13,009 nt of DNA. Origin: Nitriliruptoraceae bacterium (GTDB taxonomy: Bacteria; Actinomycetota; Nitriliruptoria; Nitriliruptorales; Nitriliruptoraceae). The translations under genes and the position numbers were made by a program. Below, one piece after another: positions 1 to 6,300 of this stretch. Under the pieces are notes generated by a model. It was not told the origin of the DNA and made no database searches. It saw nothing but the letters and a program-made list of their open reading frames with translations. The stretch spans positions 1 to 13,009 of the forward strand of contig SLLJ01000460.1 in NCBI GenBank assembly GCA_007134165.1, read 5' to 3'. Numbering within the stretch: position 1 is the first letter of the stretch; each line of letters opens with the position of its first letter.

Positions 1-162
1 CCGCAGCCGCTCGCGCTCGGCCCCGGGGGGCAAGGCCATGGGGTCGGCGCGCGGCGGATCGGCCGGCAAGTCCGGGGGCTCGACGCGCCGCTCCTCGACC
101 CCCAAGCGCAGCGCACCGAGCCGCTCCAGTGGCAGCCGGAGCCGGAGCCGGAGCCGGAGCAC
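1..162 (-). CDS. Possible N-terminal part of an unrecognised gene, running off the left edge
   Basis: An open leftward frame starts at a GTG (160-162) and continues past the window edge. Its product begins with an LRLRLRLRL run encoded by a 6-bp tandem repeat, followed by a Leu/Glu/Arg/Pro-rich stretch containing GALRLGVEERRVEPPDLPAD. Codon positions 1, 2 and 3 are about 90%, 50% and 90% GC (hand estimate), the usual pattern of real genes in such genomes. The mirror frame on the + strand has the same pattern but gives a Gln/Pro/His/Gly-rich protein typical of an antisense shadow. No Shine-Dalgarno sequence precedes the GTG. An ATG at 37-39 (reading left) is an alternative start, also without a clear ribosome site. 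I do not recognise the protein, and coding is uncertain. Confidence 0.3.
   Translation of the reverse strand, partial: MLRLRLRLRLPLERLGALRLGVEERRVEPPDLPADPPRADPMALPPGAERERLR
134..157. repeat. Hexanucleotide tandem repeat (AGCCGG)4
   Basis: Four exact copies of AGCCGG in a row, with degenerate copies continuing to about 169. If the leftward frame is coding, the repeat encodes alternating Leu-Arg. In the other frames it reads as Ser-Arg or Glu-Pro repeats. Such a short repeat can expand or contract by slippage without breaking the frame. Confidence 0.85.
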
Positions 163-540
163 GAGCCGATCGCGTGGCAGCAGCCGCCGCCGCTGAACGC
201 TGGCTGGACGGCTCAGCCTGCAGACAACCGGGCCGTCATGCGCCGCACGGTGGCCGGGATGGCGTCCACGTCACACGACGTCGACCCGACGCTGGAGGCA
301 ACGGCCGGGATCGAGGGTGGCGATGTGCCGTCCTCCAGATCGCCGCCGAACTCGCTGCTCGGATCCAGCGGCAGGCGTGGCCCACGCACCTCCTGCAGCT
401 GCACCTCCGTCTCGAAGCTGCAGGCACCCGACGCCCTCGACACCCGGACGGGCACCGCTGCAGCCCGAAGGTTCGGGTCCGACTGACCCCGAGCACCCAG
501 ACGTCGACCTAGGCTTGGCATCCGTCCTCGGGAGCTGCCC
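163..540. other. Gene-free region upstream of the P-type ATPase
   Basis: No reading frame here shows both convincing codon bias and a recognisable product. A + strand frame stays open from 1 to 486 and another runs from 129 to 512, but their third-position GC is lower than in the clear genes, and the products are low-complexity or shadow-like. No strong terminator hairpin or unmistakable promoter was seen. It probably carries the promoter of the gene at 541. Confidence 0.5.
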
Positions 541-3084
541 GTGCACCGACCCCAGCCTCCACCGCCACCGGGTGGCCATCCGGCGCCCGACCGCCGGTGG
601 GAACGGCAGGGTCTGAGCGCCGAGCACGTCGCACAGCGCATCCAGGACGGTCTGGTCAACGACGTGGGTGGCGCCGCCACGCGCACGATCGAGGAGATCG
701 TACGCGCCAACGTGCTGACCCGGTTCAACGCGCTGATCGGTGGACTGCTGCTGGTCATCCTGATCGTCGCACCGATCCAGGACGCGCTGTTCGGGTTGGT
801 CGCCATCGCCAACACGCTGATCGGCATCGCCCAGGAGGTGCGGGCCAAACGCACCCTCGACCGACTCAACGTGGTCAACGCGCCGCGCGCCAAGGTCGTG
901 CGCGACGGCGAGCAGTTCGAACTCGACACCTCGCAGTTGGTCGTCGACGACCTGCTGCTGGTCTCTGCGGGCGACCAGCTCGCGGTGGACGGCGAGGTGG
1001 TGGACGCCATCGGTCTCGAGATGAACGAGGCTCTGGTGACCGGGGAGTCCGACGCCGTGCCCAAGCTCGCGGGCGCCGAGGTGCTCTCGGGCAGCTTCGT
1101 GGCGGCAGGTTCAGGTCGCATCCGGGCCACCCGGGTTGGTCGGGAGTCCTTCGCCGGCCGACTCACCGAACAGGCCCGGCAGTTCACGCTGGTCAACTCC
1201 GAGCTGCGCGGGGGCATCGACCGCATCCTCGAGGTGGTGACCTGGGTGTTGGTGCCCACCGCCCTGCTGCTGCTGGTGACCCAACTGCTCCAGGCCCAAG
1301 GGGTCCGCCAGGCGCTGGCGGGATCCGTGGCGGGCACGATCGCGATCATCCCCGAAGGGCTGGTGCTGCTCACCAGCGTGGCCTTCGCCGCCGCGGTCGT
1401 TCGGCTCGGCCAGCGCAGCGTGCTGGTTCAGGAGCTCCCGGCCGTGGAGACCCTGGCCCGGGTCGACACCGTCTGCTTCGACAAGACCGGCACGCTGACC
1501 ACCGGCCAGATCCGGCTGCAGGACCTCGAGTTGCTGACCGCAGAGGACGAGGTCGACGACACGGCGGTGCGCGACGCGCTGGGGGCGCTGGCCGCCTCGG
1601 AGCTCGAACCCAACGCCACGATGCGCGCGATCGCTGCCGGCTGCCGACCACCGATGTCCTGGCGCTCCACCGGGGCCGTGCCCTTCTCCTCGGCGCGCAA
1701 GTGGAGTGCGGCGAGCTTCTCGGACCAGGGCACCTACGTGCTCGGCGCCCCCGACGTGCTGCTGCGCGCCATGCCCGAGGACCCGACCCTCAGCGCCCGG
1801 ATCGACGCAGCCGTCGCGACTGGCCAGCGAGTGGTCCTGCTGGCCATCAGCCGGCAACCGGTGGACGAGGCCCGGCTGCCCGACGACCTGCGGGCGCTCG
1901 CGCTGGTCCTGCTCGCTGAGGAGTTGCGCAGCGACGCGTTCGACACGATCCGCTACTTCCACGACCAGGGCGTGCGCACGCTGCTGATCTCGGGTGACCA
2001 CCCCCGGACCGTGGCGGCCGTGGCCCGCCGCGTCGGAGTGCTGCCCGACCACGAGGCGACCACCGACGCTGTCGAGTCAGCAACGTTCGCGGCCAGGCGG
2101 GTCGACGTCGCGCAGATCGAGGCGGTCGACGGCCTGCACCTGCCAGAGGACCCCGGGGAGCTCGCCGCCGTGGCCGCAGACACCGCGGTGTTCGGCCGGG
2201 TCACGCCCGACGACAAGCGGCGGCTGGTCGCCGCCCTGCAGCGCAACGGTGCCGTGGTGGCCATGACGGGCGACGGGGTCAACGACGTGCTCGCGCTCAA
2301 GGACGCGGACATCGGCATCGCGATGGGCGACGGTGCTGGCGCGACCCGCAGCGTGGCGCAGTTGGTGCTGCTCGACAGCGACTTCTCGAGCCTCCCCGAC
2401 ATCGTGGCCGAGGGCCGACGGGTCATCGGCAACATCGAGCGCGTCACCAACCTGTTCCTGACCAAGACCGTCTACGCGACCCTGCTGGCCATCGCCGTCG
2501 GTGTCGCCCAGCTCCCCTTCCCGTTCCTGCCCCGGCACCTGTCGCTGGTCGGGAGTCTCACCGTCGGCATCCCCGCGTTCTTCCTCGCGCTCGAACCCCA
2601 CCACCGCGCGGCGCGACCGGGCTTCCTACGCCGCGCGGTCGCCTTCGCCATCCCAGCCGGCATCGCCGCCGGCGTCGCCACCTTCGCGTCCTTCTGGCTC
2701 GCGCAGACGATCGAGGCCGTCGGGCTCGAGGCGGCCCGCACGACCGCCACCATCACCCTCTTCGGGCTGGGCCTGCTGGTACTGCGGCTGCTGTCACGGC
2801 CGATGAACCTGCTGCGCCACACGCTGGTCTACGGCTCGGGCATCGCCTTTCTGCTGGCGCTGTTCATCCCCCTGTCCCGGGAGTTCTTCGCACTGGTGCT
2901 GCCCCCAGCGGTGGTGCTGCTCGCCGCGGTGGGCATCGTGGCGATCGCCGGGGTGATCATGGACACCGTCGCCAACACGCTGCGCACCGGTCAGCGTCTG
3001 CTCCAGGAGCCCGCGGTGCGCGAGCTGCTGGCCTCCGCCAGCGCGAGCGGCGAGACCGCGCCCGAGTCCGACCGCGGGACCTGA
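541..3084 (+). CDS. P-type cation-transporting ATPase, CtpE/MgtA-like
   Basis: Integral-membrane ion pump driven by ATP through an aspartyl-phosphate intermediate; 847 residues. Visible motifs: actuator TGES at 167-170; PEGL in membrane helix 4 at 271-274, before the phosphorylation site; DKTGTLTTG with the phosphorylated Asp at 314; hinge TGDGVND at 576-582. About six hydrophobic helices follow at the C-terminus (roughly 645-820). The N-terminus has the family's GLSAEHVAQRIQDG segment at about 25-38, preceded by a Pro-rich tail. The nucleotide-binding domain reads YVLGAPD where many P2 ATPases have KGAPE; from memory, this variant is usual in the CtpE/CaxP calcium-pump group. The PEGL motif and overall layout favour calcium or another divalent cation, but the ion cannot be fixed from sequence. 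GTG is chosen as start because CGGGAG (529-534) lies six bases upstream. It stands alone, with long gaps on both sides. Confidence 0.93.
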   Translation: MHRPQPPPPPGGHPAPDRRWERQGLSAEHVAQRIQDGLVNDVGGAATRTIEEIVRANVLTRFNALIGGLLLVILIVAPIQDALFGLVAIANTLIGIAQEVRAKRTLDRLNVVNAPRAKVVRDGEQFELDTSQLVVDDLLLVSAGDQLAVDGEVVDAIGLEMNEALVTGESDAVPKLAGAEVLSGSFVAAGSGRIRATRVGRESFAGRLTEQARQFTLVNSELRGGIDRILEVVTWVLVPTALLLLVTQLLQAQGVRQALAGSVAGTIAIIPEGLVLLTSVAFAAAVVRLGQRSVLVQELPAVETLARVDTVCFDKTGTLTTGQIRLQDLELLTAEDEVDDTAVRDALGALAASELEPNATMRAIAAGCRPPMSWRSTGAVPFSSARKWSAASFSDQGTYVLGAPDVLLRAMPEDPTLSARIDAAVATGQRVVLLAISRQPVDEARLPDDLRALALVLLAEELRSDAFDTIRYFHDQGVRTLLISGDHPRTVAAVARRVGVLPDHEATTDAVESATFAARRVDVAQIEAVDGLHLPEDPGELAAVAADTAVFGRVTPDDKRRLVAALQRNGAVVAMTGDGVNDVLALKDADIGIAMGDGAGATRSVAQLVLLDSDFSSLPDIVAEGRRVIGNIERVTNLFLTKTVYATLLAIAVGVAQLPFPFLPRHLSLVGSLTVGIPAFFLALEPHHRAARPGFLRRAVAFAIPAGIAAGVATFASFWLAQTIEAVGLEAARTTATITLFGLGLLVLRLLSRPMNLLRHTLVYGSGIAFLLALFIPLSREFFALVLPPAVVLLAAVGIVAIAGVIMDTVANTLRTGQRLLQEPAVRELLASASASGETAPESDRGT

Positions 3085-3103
3085 CCGCAAGCCCCAACGA
3101 CCC

Positions 3104-3190
3104 GGGCCACGCCCCCGGGCCACGCGTGTCAAGGGCCACCGGGCCACGCCCCTGGGCCACGCCCCCGGGCCACGCCCCCGGGCCTGCCCC
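3104..3190. repeat. 13-bp direct repeat cluster, consensus GGGCCACGCCCCC
   Basis: Good copies sit at 3104-3116, 3141-3153 (last base T), 3154-3166 and 3167-3179. Degenerate or partial copies are at 3117-3129, 3133-3140 and 3180-3190. Unit junctions create palindromic GCCCCCGGGC-like sequences able to form GC-only stems. It begins 20 bases after the stop codon of the P-type ATPase. No T-run follows, so it is not a classical intrinsic terminator. Confidence 0.85.
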
Positions 3191-3230
3191 ACGCACGCGT
3201 CGCCACCGACCATCGCACCGCGTCCGACCC

Positions 3231-3270
3231 GGCGTACCCAGGCGGTCACCAGTGGCCGCCTGGGTACGCC
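3231..3270. repeat. 40-bp imperfect palindrome, copy 1
   Basis: The left arm GGCGTACCCAGGCGG (3231-3245) is perfectly complementary to 3256-3270. Pairing continues through a G-T wobble and up to three more pairs toward the centre, giving a hairpin stem of 15 to about 19 pairs with a very small loop. Its right half reappears almost unchanged in the second copy 23 bases downstream. No T-run follows. Candidates are a REP-like element, a structured transcript 3' end, or a protein-binding operator. Confidence 0.85.
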
Positions 3271-3293
3271 ACATCCCCCACGCTGGACCATCC

Positions 3294-3333
3294 GGCGTAC
3301 CCAACCGGTCAGCCATGACCGCCTGGGTACGCC
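3294..3333. repeat. 40-bp imperfect palindrome, copy 2
   Basis: The arms begin GGCGTACCCA (3294-3303) and end TGGGTACGCC (3324-3333). The stem is ten pairs, two mismatches (left AC against right CC), then six pairs closing on a short centre. Its outer ten bases on each side equal those of copy 1. The right arm ACCGCCTGGGTACGCC differs from copy 1 by a single base. The same length and spacing suggest duplication or a dispersed REP-like family. Confidence 0.85.
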
Positions 3334-3650
3334 ACGCCCCCAACCGACCCCCTGGCCACCCCTCCGCCGCACGCAAGGCGCACAACCAGCAGCGCAGAAC
3401 GCGCACAACCGCTGCCCTGCACCCGCTTCACGACGCGGATCGCACCACCACATGCGCCACGCCTACCGACCCGCGACCGCAGCAGCAACCACCCCGACCG
3501 CCCGACCGCACGACCGTCCCAGCCCGGCTGCTGACGACGCGGTTCTCACCGTTGTCACGAGCAGTCGTCGGCCACGGGAGGGCCCGTCCGTACCGTTCCG
3601 CGCCTGCTGTCCGTCCGCCCCTGCGGCGCTCGTCCCTCCTCGAGGTTCCC

Positions 3651-4937
3651 ATGAGCACTATCTCGAGCCCCTCGCCCGGCGCCCTGCCCGATCCCGACCC
3701 GGACACCCCCGACGTGGTCCACCTCGCTCCTCCCACTGACCTGCCGGCCCCCGAGGCTCGCGCGGTGACCATCGGAGGGCTGGGGGCGCTGGCCCTCGCG
3801 TGGTACGCCTTCCAGCGCTACGGCATCGACCGTGCGGTGCTGTTCGTCATCGGCCTCGGACTGGGCGTCGCCCTGTTCCATGCCCGGTTCGGGTTCACCT
3901 CGGCCTGGCGGCAACTCGTCAGCGTCGGCCAGGGCCGGGGGCTGCAGGCCCACACGCTGCTGCTCGGCACCTCGGCGGTGCTGTTCGCCCCGATCCTGGC
4001 CGGTGGGGTGGGGTGGTTCGGGACCGAGCCGGCCGGCTATGTCGCTCCGATCACCCTCGGGTTGTTCGTCGGATCGGTGCTGTTCGGCATCGGGATGCAG
4101 CTCGGCGGTGCCTGCGCGTCCGGCACGCTGTACGCGACCGGTTCGGGCCACGTGCCGGTGCTGATCACGCTGGCCGCGTTCATCGGCGGGTCGGTGCTCG
4201 GGGTGCGCACCGTGCCGTGGTGGCAGCCGGGTGGGCGGGCCGGGCTCGTGCTCAGCGACCCGGTGTCCCTGGCGGACACTCGCTTCGGCTACGCCGGCGG
4301 GGTGGCGTTGACGTTGGCCGCACTGCTCGCCATCGCCGGGCTCGCTGAGGTCGTGCGTCGTCGTCGGCAGCCACCGCCGATCGCACCGGTGCCCAGCGCT
4401 GCCAAGACCGCCCGCATCCTGCGTGGCGCTTGGCCGCTGTGGGTCGGGGCACTGGTCCTGGCCGGCCTCAACGCGCTGGTACTGCTGACCTCCGGGCGGC
4501 CGTGGGGCGTCACCGGTGCCTTCCGGCTGTGGGGCTCGAAGCTCGTGGGTGCGCTGGGCGGTGACCCGGCGTCCTGGCCGGCCTGGCAGGACAACCCGGC
4601 GATCCACGCCTCGATCCTGCTCGACAACACCAGCGTCACCAACCTCGGCATCATCCTCGGAGCCATGATCGCTGCCGGCGCTGCGGGCAGCTTCGCCCTG
4701 CGCGGTCGCACCCCCCGCAACGTCGTCGCCGCACACACGGTGGGCGGCATCGCGATGGGCTACGGCGCGAGCATCGCCTTCGGCTGCAACATCGGCGCCT
4801 ACCTGTCAGGGATCGCCTCGCTCAGCCTGCACGGCTGGATCTGGGGGCTGATGGCGCTGGCCGGTACCTGGATCGGGCTGCGGCTGCGTTCACGGTTCGG
4901 ACTGACCAACCCCCGCCCGACCGACAGCGTGTGCTGA
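3651..4937 (+). CDS. YeeE/YedE family (TsuA-like) sulfur-compound transporter
   Basis: Polytopic inner-membrane protein, 428 residues, roughly ten or more hydrophobic helices after a Pro/Asp-rich cytoplasmic-looking N-terminus (about 1-38). The two hallmark YeeE/YedE loops are present: GMQLGGACASGTL with Cys155, and GASIAFGCNIGAYLSG with Cys379. In the characterised thiosulfate transporter TsuA such conserved cysteines relay the substrate through the membrane. Substrate here is therefore likely thiosulfate or a related sulfur species, but selenium-linked relatives exist. The start ATG at 3651 is chosen because GAGG (3642-3645) lies five bases upstream and the family-like sequence begins after it. 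The common small partner TusA/YeeD (CPxP motif) is not encoded next to it. It ends on an odd C-terminal Cys. It converges on the YaaA-like gene across a tandem-repeat array. Confidence 0.9.
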   Translation: MSTISSPSPGALPDPDPDTPDVVHLAPPTDLPAPEARAVTIGGLGALALAWYAFQRYGIDRAVLFVIGLGLGVALFHARFGFTSAWRQLVSVGQGRGLQAHTLLLGTSAVLFAPILAGGVGWFGTEPAGYVAPITLGLFVGSVLFGIGMQLGGACASGTLYATGSGHVPVLITLAAFIGGSVLGVRTVPWWQPGGRAGLVLSDPVSLADTRFGYAGGVALTLAALLAIAGLAEVVRRRRQPPPIAPVPSAAKTARILRGAWPLWVGALVLAGLNALVLLTSGRPWGVTGAFRLWGSKLVGALGGDPASWPAWQDNPAIHASILLDNTSVTNLGIILGAMIAAGAAGSFALRGRTPRNVVAAHTVGGIAMGYGASIAFGCNIGAYLSGIASLSLHGWIWGLMALAGTWIGLRLRSRFGLTNPRPTDSVC

Positions 4938-4966
4938 CGCCTCCCGGCAGCCCCCCAACCGATCCA

Positions 4967-5064
4967 GGCCGTGATCCGTAGGCCGGGATCAGCCGGCCGG
5001 GATCAGCCGTTCGGGATCAGTAGGCCGGGATCAGCCGTTCGGGATCAGTAGGCCGGGATCAGCC
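4967..5064. repeat. 14-bp tandem repeat array, seven units
   Basis: Seven head-to-tail 14-bp units fill exactly 98 bases. The first (4967-4980, GGCCGTGATCCGTA) is degenerate. Units 2, 3, 5 and 7 are GGCCGGGATCAGCC (type A) and units 4 and 6 are GTTCGGGATCAGTA (type B), giving the order A A B A B A after the first. The A-B pairs form a 28-bp higher-order repeat. The array lies between two convergent genes, and its last unit includes the stop codon (5059-5061, leftward) of the YaaA-like gene. Direct rather than inverted symmetry and no spacers rule out CRISPR and make a terminator unlikely. Confidence 0.95.
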
Positions 5065-5838
5065 GGCCGTCCAGGTCGCCCGCACCCCCTCGACATCCAC
5101 CGTCACCTGCCACCCCTCCCCCAGCACCGGCTCAGCCGTGAGCTCGTCGGGGGTGGTCGACGGCTGCGCGATCAGCCACGCGGCCAGTCGGCCCTTGGCG
5201 ACCTTGGTCCGGGCCGCATTGGCAGCTCGCCCATCGGGCCGCACGAACACGACCCGCACGACCTGACTCGCCCGGCGTCGGGCCACCGGCCAGACCCGGG
5301 CATGCTCGCCGGGCAGCAGATCCCATACCCGTCGGTCGACCAGGCGCTGCTCCAGAACCTCCGTCGCCCGCGGCCGCCAGAACGCAGCGAGCCCACCCAA
5401 CAACGGGAGTGATCCCGTGAGTTCGAGGCGGTAGGCGGGCACCGGCTCGCCGAGTTCGACGAGCCCCAGCAGCGCCGAGACCACCAGCACCTCGACGCCC
5501 AGGGCCCGGGCCGCCACCCGATCGGGATCCAACCCAGCCAACCCGGCATTCGCGTGCACGACCCCGTCATACCGCTGGTGGGCGGGCAGGGTCGAAGCGT
5601 CGGCCAGGCCGCGCAGCACGGCCCGCTGGTCCTCCGCTCGGGACACCCCGACCCCGGTCAGCCGCGCCAGGGCGGTCGGCTCGAGATCGTCCGCCGCGGC
5701 GAGCACCGCCGCAAGCACCTCACGCCGGGCCGGACCGAGCGGACCGTCGTCGCCAGCCGCCACCTCGCCATAGGCGGGGCCTGCGCCCCCCCGCACCTTG
5801 CCCTTGGCGCCGGGCAGCAGCAGCACCGGATCCATCAC
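5059..5838 (-). CDS. YaaA/DUF328 (UPF0246) family protein, peroxide-stress type
   Basis: Cytoplasmic protein of 259 residues, the usual length for the YaaA family. E. coli YaaA lowers free intracellular iron during hydrogen peroxide stress. Family landmarks: an N-terminal LLLPGAKGKVRGG segment at about 6-18; LPAHQRYDGVVHANAGL in the middle; LVVSALLGLVELGEPVPAYRLELTGSLP; AAFWRPRATEVLEQRLVDRRVWDLLPGEHARVW; and a C-terminal NAARTKVAKGRLAAWL replacing the usual HFNKxxKGRL. The N-terminal signature is unusual: most relatives read LLPPSEGK, whereas this has PGAK where PPSE is expected. Start is GTG at 5838 or the next codon, ATG at 5835; no strong ribosome site distinguishes them. It is the last gene of the leftward block, 22 bases after the four-helix protein. 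Its final two codons and stop lie in the 14-bp repeat array. Confidence 0.8.
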   Translation of the reverse strand: MMDPVLLLPGAKGKVRGGAGPAYGEVAAGDDGPLGPARREVLAAVLAAADDLEPTALARLTGVGVSRAEDQRAVLRGLADASTLPAHQRYDGVVHANAGLAGLDPDRVAARALGVEVLVVSALLGLVELGEPVPAYRLELTGSLPLLGGLAAFWRPRATEVLEQRLVDRRVWDLLPGEHARVWPVARRRASQVVRVVFVRPDGRAANAARTKVAKGRLAAWLIAQPSTTPDELTAEPVLGEGWQVTVDVEGVRATWTAG

Positions 5839-5860
5839 GCGGGTGCCGTCGTCCCGCGGA

Positions 5861-6271
5861 TCACGGAGACCCGTCCTCGACCCCGGGCGCCGCGCGGACC
5901 CCGACCCGCAAGGTGATCAGCAGCGCCAGCGCCACGCTCAGCCCGAACAGCCCGACCCCCAGGGGAATGTGCAGCGAGGAGGCCAGCGCGATCCCGCTGC
6001 GGCGCCCGACATAGCCGAGCCCGGTCTGCCCGATCAGCCCGAACAACAGCAGGCCCGCGAGCAGCACCAGGCCCCAGCCGACCCGGGCCACCAGCGACAA
6101 AGCGAGGGTTGCCAGCGCCAGACCCAGCACCCCGTGGCCGATCCCGCCGTGCAGGCTGATGAGGTTCTGATCCTGGAACCAGCCCTGGCCGGCGAGCACG
6201 GCCTGGACCGCGATACCGGCCAGCACCAGCCAGGCCAGGATCGTCAGCAGCTTGACGGCACGAGCAGCCAC
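5861..6271 (-). CDS. Small four-helix membrane protein, DUF6220-like
   Basis: A 136-residue protein almost entirely made of four hydrophobic segments (about 6-27, 42-63, 65-85 and 97-122). Two of them carry histidine motifs: LHGGIGHGVLG at the start of helix 2 and LHIPLGVGLFG at the start of helix 4. The pattern resembles DUF6220-type proteins and, more distantly, cytochrome b561/CtaA-like haem membrane proteins, where paired histidines bind haem. Haem binding here is only a possibility. The GTG start at 6271 is supported by GGAGG five bases upstream. It lies 29 bases after the ClC gene and 22 before the YaaA-like gene, so it is likely cotranscribed. Function unknown. Confidence 0.8.
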   Translation of the reverse strand: MAARAVKLLTILAWLVLAGIAVQAVLAGQGWFQDQNLISLHGGIGHGVLGLALATLALSLVARVGWGLVLLAGLLLFGLIGQTGLGYVGRRSGIALASSLHIPLGVGLFGLSVALALLITLRVGVRAAPGVEDGSP

Positions 6272-6276
6272 TTCGG

Positions 6277-6281
6277 CCTCC
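6277..6281 (-). promoter_or_regulatory. Ribosome binding site GGAGG of the four-helix protein
   Basis: GGAGG on the minus strand, five bases before the GTG at 6271. It fixes that GTG as the start. Confidence 0.75.
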
Positions 6282-6300
6282 GGATCGGCGGCCCGCGAGG

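Larger units (their letters stand above)
3085..3650. other. Gene-free, repeat-rich intergenic region
   Basis: This 566-base gap between two rightward genes contains a 13-bp direct-repeat cluster (3104-3190) and two 40-bp imperfect palindromes (3231-3270, 3294-3333). The rest, about 3340-3650, shows no recognisable gene; its frames give only low-complexity Arg/Pro/Thr-rich products. The frame of the downstream transporter stays open to 3126, but that extension translates the repeats and lacks any family similarity. The promoter of the YeeE gene presumably lies in the last 200 bases; I could not point to convincing -35 and -10 boxes. Confidence 0.7.

Noticed and set aside
2..196. A + strand frame with a Ser-Arg-rich tail (GSRSRSRSRSTSRSRGSSRRR region), resembling a basic DNA-binding C-terminus
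   Set aside because: Its GC is concentrated in codon positions 2 and 3 with a low first position, the pattern of a shadow frame in GC-rich DNA. The Ser-Arg repeats come from the AGCCGG repeat.
213..1373. Long open frame on the minus strand (386 codons)
   Set aside because: Lies largely antisense to the P-type ATPase, which has every catalytic motif. The antisense product is low-complexity Ser/Thr/Arg-rich.
1735..1760. P-type ATPase missing the KGAPE lysine, suggesting an inactive pump
   Set aside because: The LGAPD/LGAPE variant is, from memory, typical of the CtpE/CaxP group, and all other catalytic motifs are intact.
3126..3650. N-terminal extension of the YeeE protein up to 3126
   Set aside because: It would translate the intergenic repeats and palindromes. 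GAGG precedes the ATG at 3651, and family similarity starts only after it.
3555..4736. Long minus-strand open frame opposite the YeeE gene
   Set aside because: Gln/His/Gly/Arg-rich shadow of a gene with both hallmark YeeE cysteine loops.
4967..5064. CRISPR array or intrinsic terminator
   Set aside because: Units are contiguous 14-mers without spacers and no cas genes are present. Units are direct rather than inverted repeats, with no T-run.
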